Shown: positions 60,003 through 64,000 of the stretch, one piece after another
How positions within the stretch are numbered: position 1 is the first letter of the stretch
Layout of the letters: every line of letters starts with the position of its first letter
NCBI GenBank assembly: GCA_002478865.1
Contig: DLJZ01000021.1
Span: 61,351 to 125,350 of the forward strand
Source of the DNA: Hungatella sp. UBA7603
GTDB lineage: Bacteria; Bacillota; Clostridia; Lachnospirales; Lachnospiraceae
DNA length: 64,000 bases
Reading direction: 5' to 3'
Notes under the pieces: generated by a model
What the model was told of the DNA's origin: nothing
What the model saw: only the letters and a program-made list of their open reading frames with translations
The model's database searches: none
Position numbers and translations under genes: made by a program

Positions 60003-61634
60003 TTATGCGTTCATGAATAATTCCATATCTTCATCTACGCTTCCGATTCCAGCAATACCAAAGGTATCTACAAGAACATTAACAACATTAGGGGATAAGA
60101 ATCCTGGAATTGTTGGGCCTAAGTGAATGTTCTTTACTCCTAAGTGAAGAAGTGCAAGAAGCACGATAACAGCCTTCTGCTCATACCAAGCGATATTGTA
60201 AGCGATTGGAAGTTCGTTAATATCATTAAGCTCAAATACTTCTTTTAACTTAAGTGCAATCAGTGCAAGTGAGTAGGAGTCATTACACTGTCCTGCATCT
60301 AATACTCTTGGAATACCGCCGATATCGCCAAGCTCAAGCTTATTGTATCTGTATTTAGCACAACCAGCAGTTAAAATTACAGTATCTTTTGGAAGCTTAT
60401 CAGCAAACTCTGTATAGTAGTCTCTGGATTTCATTCTTCCATCACAACCTGCCATTACAAAGAATTTCTTGATTGCGCCGGATTTAACAGCGTCAACAAC
60501 CTTATCAGCAAGTGCGAATACCTGATTGTGAGCAAATCCACCTACGATAGTACCTGTCTCAATCTCATCTGGGCTTGAAAGAGTCTTAGCAAGAGCGATG
60601 ATTTCAGAGAAATCCTTCTTACCACTCTCATCAGCTACGATGTGCTTGCAGCCTGGGAAACCTGTAGCCCCTGTGGTGTAGATTCTTCCAGCAACCTCTG
60701 GATTCTTTGGAGGAACGATACAGTTTGTTGTAAACAGGATTGGTCCACGGAAGGATTCAAATTCTGTGACCTGTTTCCACCAAGCATTTCCGTAGTTTCC
60801 TGCGAAGTTATCATATTTCTTGAATGCTGGATAGTAGTGAGCCGGAAGCATCTCGCCGTGTGTATAAACATCAACGCCTGTTCCCTTTGTCTGCTCTAAA
60901 AGCTGCTCCATATCAACTAAGTCATGACCGGAAATAAGAATAGCCGGATTCTTTCTAACGCCAATATTAACAGTTGTAATTTCTGGATTTCCGTAACGGG
61001 ATGTATTAGCTTCATCAAGAAGCGCCATAGCACTTACACCAAGCTCACCTGTCTTTAAGGTTAAAGCAACCAGATCATCTGCTGACAGAGAATCATTAAG
61101 AGTTGCAGCAAGAGCTTCATAGGTAAATGCATAGATATCATTATTTTCTTTTCCAATGTTCAGAGCGTGCTCTACATAAGCTGCCATTCCCTTAACACCG
61201 TAGATGATTAGTTCTCTTAAAGAACGAACATCTTCGTTTTCAGTTGCAAGAACACCAACACTAGCAGCCTTTACAAGCATAGACTCTCTTGTGCTTACAG
61301 TGAATGTTGCTGCATCATTATTTCCCTGATAGCCAGCATCTTTAGCCAACTGATCTCTTAATCCAAGTACGTTCACGATCTGAGCTTCAATAGCATCTGC
61401 ATCAAAGTTTGCGTTTGTGATTGTGATAAAAAGGCTCTTAATCACTTCATGGTTAATCTTAGCAATGTTAGCAACGTTGGTATTTGTCTTAACTACAATT
61501 TCAGAAATACCTTTTACCGCATAAATAAGAAGATCTTGAAGATTTGCTACCTCTTCTGTCTTACCGCATACACCCATAACTGTACAACCTGTGTTCTTTG
61601 CCGTTTCCTGGCACTGATAACAAAACATGCTCAT
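60003..61634 (-). CDS. hcp: Hybrid-cluster protein (hydroxylamine reductase), class I
   Basis: A 543-aa iron-sulfur enzyme of the prismane family, reducing hydroxylamine or NO under nitrosative stress. The N-terminal 4Fe-4S ligands are Cys5, 8, 17 and 23 (C-x2-C-x8-C-x5-C), typical of class I proteins from strict anaerobes. Downstream motifs include [16 protein letters not shown] and G-Q-C-N-D-S-Y. AGGAGG lies eight bases before ATG 61634. Monocistronic, with a palindrome in its promoter. Confidence 0.96.
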   Translation of the reverse strand: MSMFCYQCQETAKNTGCTVMGVCGKTEEVANLQDLLIYAVKGISEIVVKTNTNVANIAKINHEVIKSLFITITNANFDADAIEAQIVNVLGLRDQLAKDAGYQGNNDAATFTVSTRESMLVKAASVGVLATENEDVRSLRELIIYGVKGMAAYVEHALNIGKENNDIYAFTYEALAATLNDSLSADDLVALTLKTGELGVSAMALLDEANTSRYGNPEITTVNIGVRKNPAILISGHDLVDMEQLLEQTKGTGVDVYTHGEMLPAHYYPAFKKYDNFAGNYGNAWWKQVTEFESFRGPILFTTNCIVPPKNPEVAGRIYTTGATGFPGCKHIVADESGKKDFSEIIALAKTLSSPDEIETGTIVGGFAHNQVFALADKVVDAVKSGAIKKFFVMAGCDGRMKSRDYYTEFADKLPKDTVILTAGCAKYRYNKLELGDIGGIPRVLDAGQCNDSYSLALIALKLKEVFELNDINELPIAYNIAWYEQKAVIVLLALLHLGVKNIHLGPTIPGFLSPNVVNVLVDTFGIAGIGSVDEDMELFMNA

Positions 61635-61773
61635 ATTCATTACCTCCTAAAGTAAGTTATTATGCACAGCACCTTTTTAATTCGGTGCAAATACTCTTCA
61701 ACATTTTGTTGAGTTTCATATGGAAGAGGTTCCTTTGGCACTTGCCTTGCCCTCATTCCTTGTACAGGATAAC

Positions 61774-61807
61774 ATTATAAAGGAATCATGTCTGTTGTTA
61801 TTACAAC
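61774..61807 (-). promoter_or_regulatory. hcp promoter region with palindrome
   Basis: On the minus strand TATAAT (61779-61774) is preceded by GTTGT-AATA-ACAAC (61807-61794), an inverted repeat over the expected -35 region. It could be the site of a redox or NO-responsive regulator. The leader to hcp is about 130 nt. Confidence 0.45.
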
Positions 61808-61927
61808 GTACTACGATCTTTTTGATTTTTTATTTTAAAATGGTTTAAAAGCATGGAATATAGTATGTTTCGTATAACTTCTCTTTTATCAGAAATAATA
61901 AGTAAAAAACGAAAGGGAGAAATCCTA

Positions 61928-63355
61928 ATGAAACATAAAGCTAAAGGACTTAGCGCAGGCCGTTTAACAATGATGGCTCTTGGAACTGTAATCGGTGGTT
62001 CTTTTTTCTTAGGTTCATCGGTTGCCATACAAGCCGCTGGACCAGCAATCATACTTTCTTATCTGATTTGTGCCGTTATGGTTTATTTTATTCTGTTTGC
62101 ACTTTCAGAAATGACAGTATCTAATCCTGATTCCGCATCTTTTCGCACATTTGCGTCTCAGTACATCAATAAAGGGACGGGATTTGTAGTTGGCTGGGTG
62201 TATTGGACCGGAATGGTCATTTCCATGTCAAGTGAAGCCACTGCTGTTTCTTTATTGTTTCGAACGTGGTTTCCTGGTATCTCAATTCCTATCCTGGGTA
62301 CCGTTCTCATTGTAGGGGTGACGTTATTAAACCTATTAGGTGCAAAACAGTTAAGCCATTTGGAAAGCATTCTATCTGCCATTAAGATTATAGCCATTAT
62401 CGGATTTATCCTATTAGGATGTCTCATCGTGTTTGGACTACTACCAGGCCTACGTCCATTGGGAACAAGCATCCTGCGCTCAGAATCCTTTCTCCCCGGC
62501 GGTTTAAAAAGCCTGGCAGGAAGTATGCTAATCGTCTTATTTACCTATGCTGGTTTTGAAATCATTGGACTAGCCGCCAGTGAAACAGAGAATAAGGAAA
62601 AGGATGTGCCCCGCGCCATTCACCTAACCGTGTTCTGGCTTGTGACACTTTATATTCTCTGTATTTCTGTACTTTTGCTGCTGATACCTACGGGATCTTT
62701 AAGCGAGGACGTCAGCCCCATGGTTACAGCCTTAAACCGCTATCAAATGTCCTGGGCTGGTACTGCTATGACCATAATCTTAATCAGCGCAATCTTATCA
62801 ACCATGTTAGCAGCCATGTTTGGAATCGGAAGAATGCTTCGTTCTCTTGTGGAGGAGGGACTTGGCCCAGCCTTTTTAAGAGATAAAACTGACGTTCCTT
62901 ACCGGGGAATCTTATTTTCCGGTCTCTCCATGCTGCTGTTTCTCTATGTGGGATTATTATTCCCAGAGGTTTATTTATTTTTGATCAGCTCTGGCGGATT
63001 TGCATTACTTTTCACTTATATTGTTCTCATGTTCACCCATATCCGTTTTCGCAGAAAGAACGGGAAACCGGAAGGAAACTGTCGGCTTTGCGGATTTCCG
63101 TATAGTTCTCTGTTTACCTTAGCAGGACTTATTATAGCCATGTTCAGCATGCCCTTTTTAAAAGGGCAGACATTGGGATTTCTTGCAGGGATTGCTCTTG
63201 TCATCTTCTTTACCGTTTGTTATGGATTTGTAAAAGCGGCAAACAAGCAAAAGCTAATTAAGCAGAGTTCATATTTGCCAGGTACACCAGGGCATCGTCG
63301 TATCCTGACCGAATTTTCAGAAGAGATCTATGATCCTGATAAGAAAGAGAAATAA
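61928..63355 (+). CDS. APC family amino acid permease
   Basis: A 475-aa transporter with 12 predicted helices. It has the AAT/GABA-permease-type features: M-A-L-G-T-V-I-G-G-S-F-F near the N-terminus (unwound helix 1), Y-A-G-F-E-I-I-G-L-A-A-S-E-T-E-N, and V-P-R-A-I-H. The substrate is not deducible. GGGAG lies 8 nt before ATG 61928; upstream in-frame codons from 61853 lack a site. The last 35 residues are a charged cytoplasmic tail. Confidence 0.93.
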   Translation: MKHKAKGLSAGRLTMMALGTVIGGSFFLGSSVAIQAAGPAIILSYLICAVMVYFILFALSEMTVSNPDSASFRTFASQYINKGTGFVVGWVYWTGMVISMSSEATAVSLLFRTWFPGISIPILGTVLIVGVTLLNLLGAKQLSHLESILSAIKIIAIIGFILLGCLIVFGLLPGLRPLGTSILRSESFLPGGLKSLAGSMLIVLFTYAGFEIIGLAASETENKEKDVPRAIHLTVFWLVTLYILCISVLLLLIPTGSLSEDVSPMVTALNRYQMSWAGTAMTIILISAILSTMLAAMFGIGRMLRSLVEEGLGPAFLRDKTDVPYRGILFSGLSMLLFLYVGLLFPEVYLFLISSGGFALLFTYIVLMFTHIRFRRKNGKPEGNCRLCGFPYSSLFTLAGLIIAMFSMPFLKGQTLGFLAGIALVIFFTVCYGFVKAANKQKLIKQSSYLPGTPGHRRILTEFSEEIYDPDKKEK

Positions 63356-63402
63356 AACAGTTTCACGTACTGCCAGCTATTCAACATGCATTTTTCTATA
63401 AA

Positions 63403-63465
63403 TAAAAAATGGCAAACGGCTGCTTTATTGATTATAAATTCAAAGCAGTCATTTGCCATTTTTAT
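63403..63465. terminator. Bidirectional terminator
   Basis: AAAAATGGCAAA-GGCTGCTTT pairs with AAAGCAGTCATTTGCCATTTTT between the convergent APC and VOC genes. Confidence 0.92.
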
Positions 63466-63493
63466 TTTACTTCTGATATGAACAGATACCCAT

Positions 63494-63865
63494 CTAAACA
63501 GATTCTTTCATCTCAACTAGCTGCACTTCATAACCATCAGGATCATTGATGAAAATAAACCGAACTGACGGGTTCGGTGAAATTGGTCCTCTGAGAATAG
63601 GAATTGAGAGACTGTCTAAATTCTCCATAACAGTTTCCAAAGAATCTACGGCAATCCCGACAGAAATACCAGCTTGTTCCTGCGTATTTTGAGTGGTACC
63701 ATTGCAAAGCAATTCGATCTTTGGCTGCCCTTCTACTCCAAGCATAACCATCTCCATTCCGTTGCCACTATGCTTGCTACTGATTGGAAGCTTTAGCACT
63801 TCATGATAAAAGGCAAGTGATTCTTTTATATTTTCCACATGCAGTGTTACCCAACAGAAATTCAT
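63494..63865 (-). CDS. VOC family (glyoxalase/bleomycin resistance-type) protein
   Basis: A 123-aa vicinal-oxygen-chelate protein with paired beta-alpha-beta-beta-beta units. It starts W-V-T-L-H-V-E-N-I-K-E-S-L-A-F-Y and ends F-I-N-D-P-D-G-Y-E-V-Q-L-V-E, with His and Glu in the usual metal-ligand places. The substrate is unknown; lactoylglutathione lyase-like annotation would be over-precise. Its upstream region runs to the right edge of the window and shows no further gene. Confidence 0.9.
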   Translation of the reverse strand: MNFCWVTLHVENIKESLAFYHEVLKLPISSKHSGNGMEMVMLGVEGQPKIELLCNGTTQNTQEQAGISVGIAVDSLETVMENLDSLSIPILRGPISPNPSVRFIFINDPDGYEVQLVEMKESV

Positions 63866-64000
63866 ATGTTTTCTCCAATTTCTTTCCTTATTTTTATTGC
63901 ACTACTATTCCGAGTATAGCAGATTCCTACTTAAAATGTCATACCTGTTTTTATTATTATTCTTACTTTTTATAAAACCATAGTCAATACCACCGGCTTA

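Noticed and set aside
1..64000. CRISPR arrays, insertion sequences, prophage or integrase genes
   Set aside because: No regularly spaced repeats, transposase or phage-type gene was seen anywhere in the window.

Overview
The window looks like chromosome from a spore-forming, strictly anaerobic member of the Lachnospiraceae (Clostridium cluster XIVa, Lacrimispora-like). The basis is an AT-rich sequence with strong AGGAGG ribosome sites, a complete spoIIA-spoVA sporulation block, ferredoxin-linked 2-oxoacid oxidoreductase, class I hybrid-cluster protein, a DUF1836 gene and several Clostridia-specific small families. I see no prophage, insertion sequence, integrase or CRISPR array. Genus-level placement is inference.

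Layout. 1-6 kb: purine genes (purC, partial purF), a lipoprotein, the lysine pair dapA-dapB behind a lysine riboswitch with terminator, a corrinoid adenosyltransferase and a two-OB-fold SSB-like protein. 6-12 kb: typA, a YigZ-family gene and a class A penicillin-binding protein. 12-17 kb: spoIIAA-spoIIAB-sigF followed by spoVAA-AB-AC-AD-AE. Between sigF and spoVAA lies an unnamed 53-codon membrane ORF, preceded by a good sigma-F/sigma-G promoter. 17-22 kb: a TPR membrane protein, a 46-codon ORF, folC, a RidA protein, DUF1836, a YerC-type repressor and a HAD phosphatase. 22-29 kb: a solute-binding lipoprotein without its transporter, an FAD amine oxidase, an OFA-type MFS carrier divergent from a PadR regulator, a 2-hydroxyacid dehydrogenase, two tRNA genes and a gene remnant. 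29-35 kb: a flavodoxin-type oxidoreductase, two tandem Csp-like subtilases that both lack the catalytic serine, a DUF6512 membrane protein and a spore photoproduct lyase homologue lacking its usual hydrogen-donor cysteine. 35-43 kb: a chemoreceptor, DUF6483, DUF1858, Lon, and TetR, SDR and MarR genes. 43-48 kb: an ascorbate-type PTS (IIC, IIB, and IIA fused to its PRD regulator) ending in a TrpA-like TIM barrel. 48-54.5 kb: 2-oxoacid:ferredoxin oxidoreductase and an iron/heme-type ABC importer in one operon with a radical SAM/SPASM enzyme. 54.5-64 kb: an HxlR regulator, gapN, citC, azoreductase, a FeoB-associated Cys-rich protein, flavin reductase, hcp, an APC permease and a VOC protein.

How it works together. 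The spoIIA operon produces the forespore sigma factor and its phospho-switch; the spoVA operon is the forespore channel that loads dipicolinic acid, whose precursor is made by the dapA-dapB products. PBP1A, the subtilase pair and the SplB homologue may also belong to spore formation or germination. The right end is redox and nitrosative-stress metabolism. There, three promoters (gapN, azoR and the FeoB-associated gene) share the 9-mer GTGCCTACT at nearly the same distance (20-22 nt) from TATAAT, which suggests a small regulon, possibly of the nearby HxlR protein.

Most noteworthy observations: the serine-less subtilase tandem; the TrpA-like enzyme inside a PTS operon; the extra small gene leading the spoVA operon; the shared GTGCCTACT promoter element; and the SplB homologue with Cys replaced by Ser.
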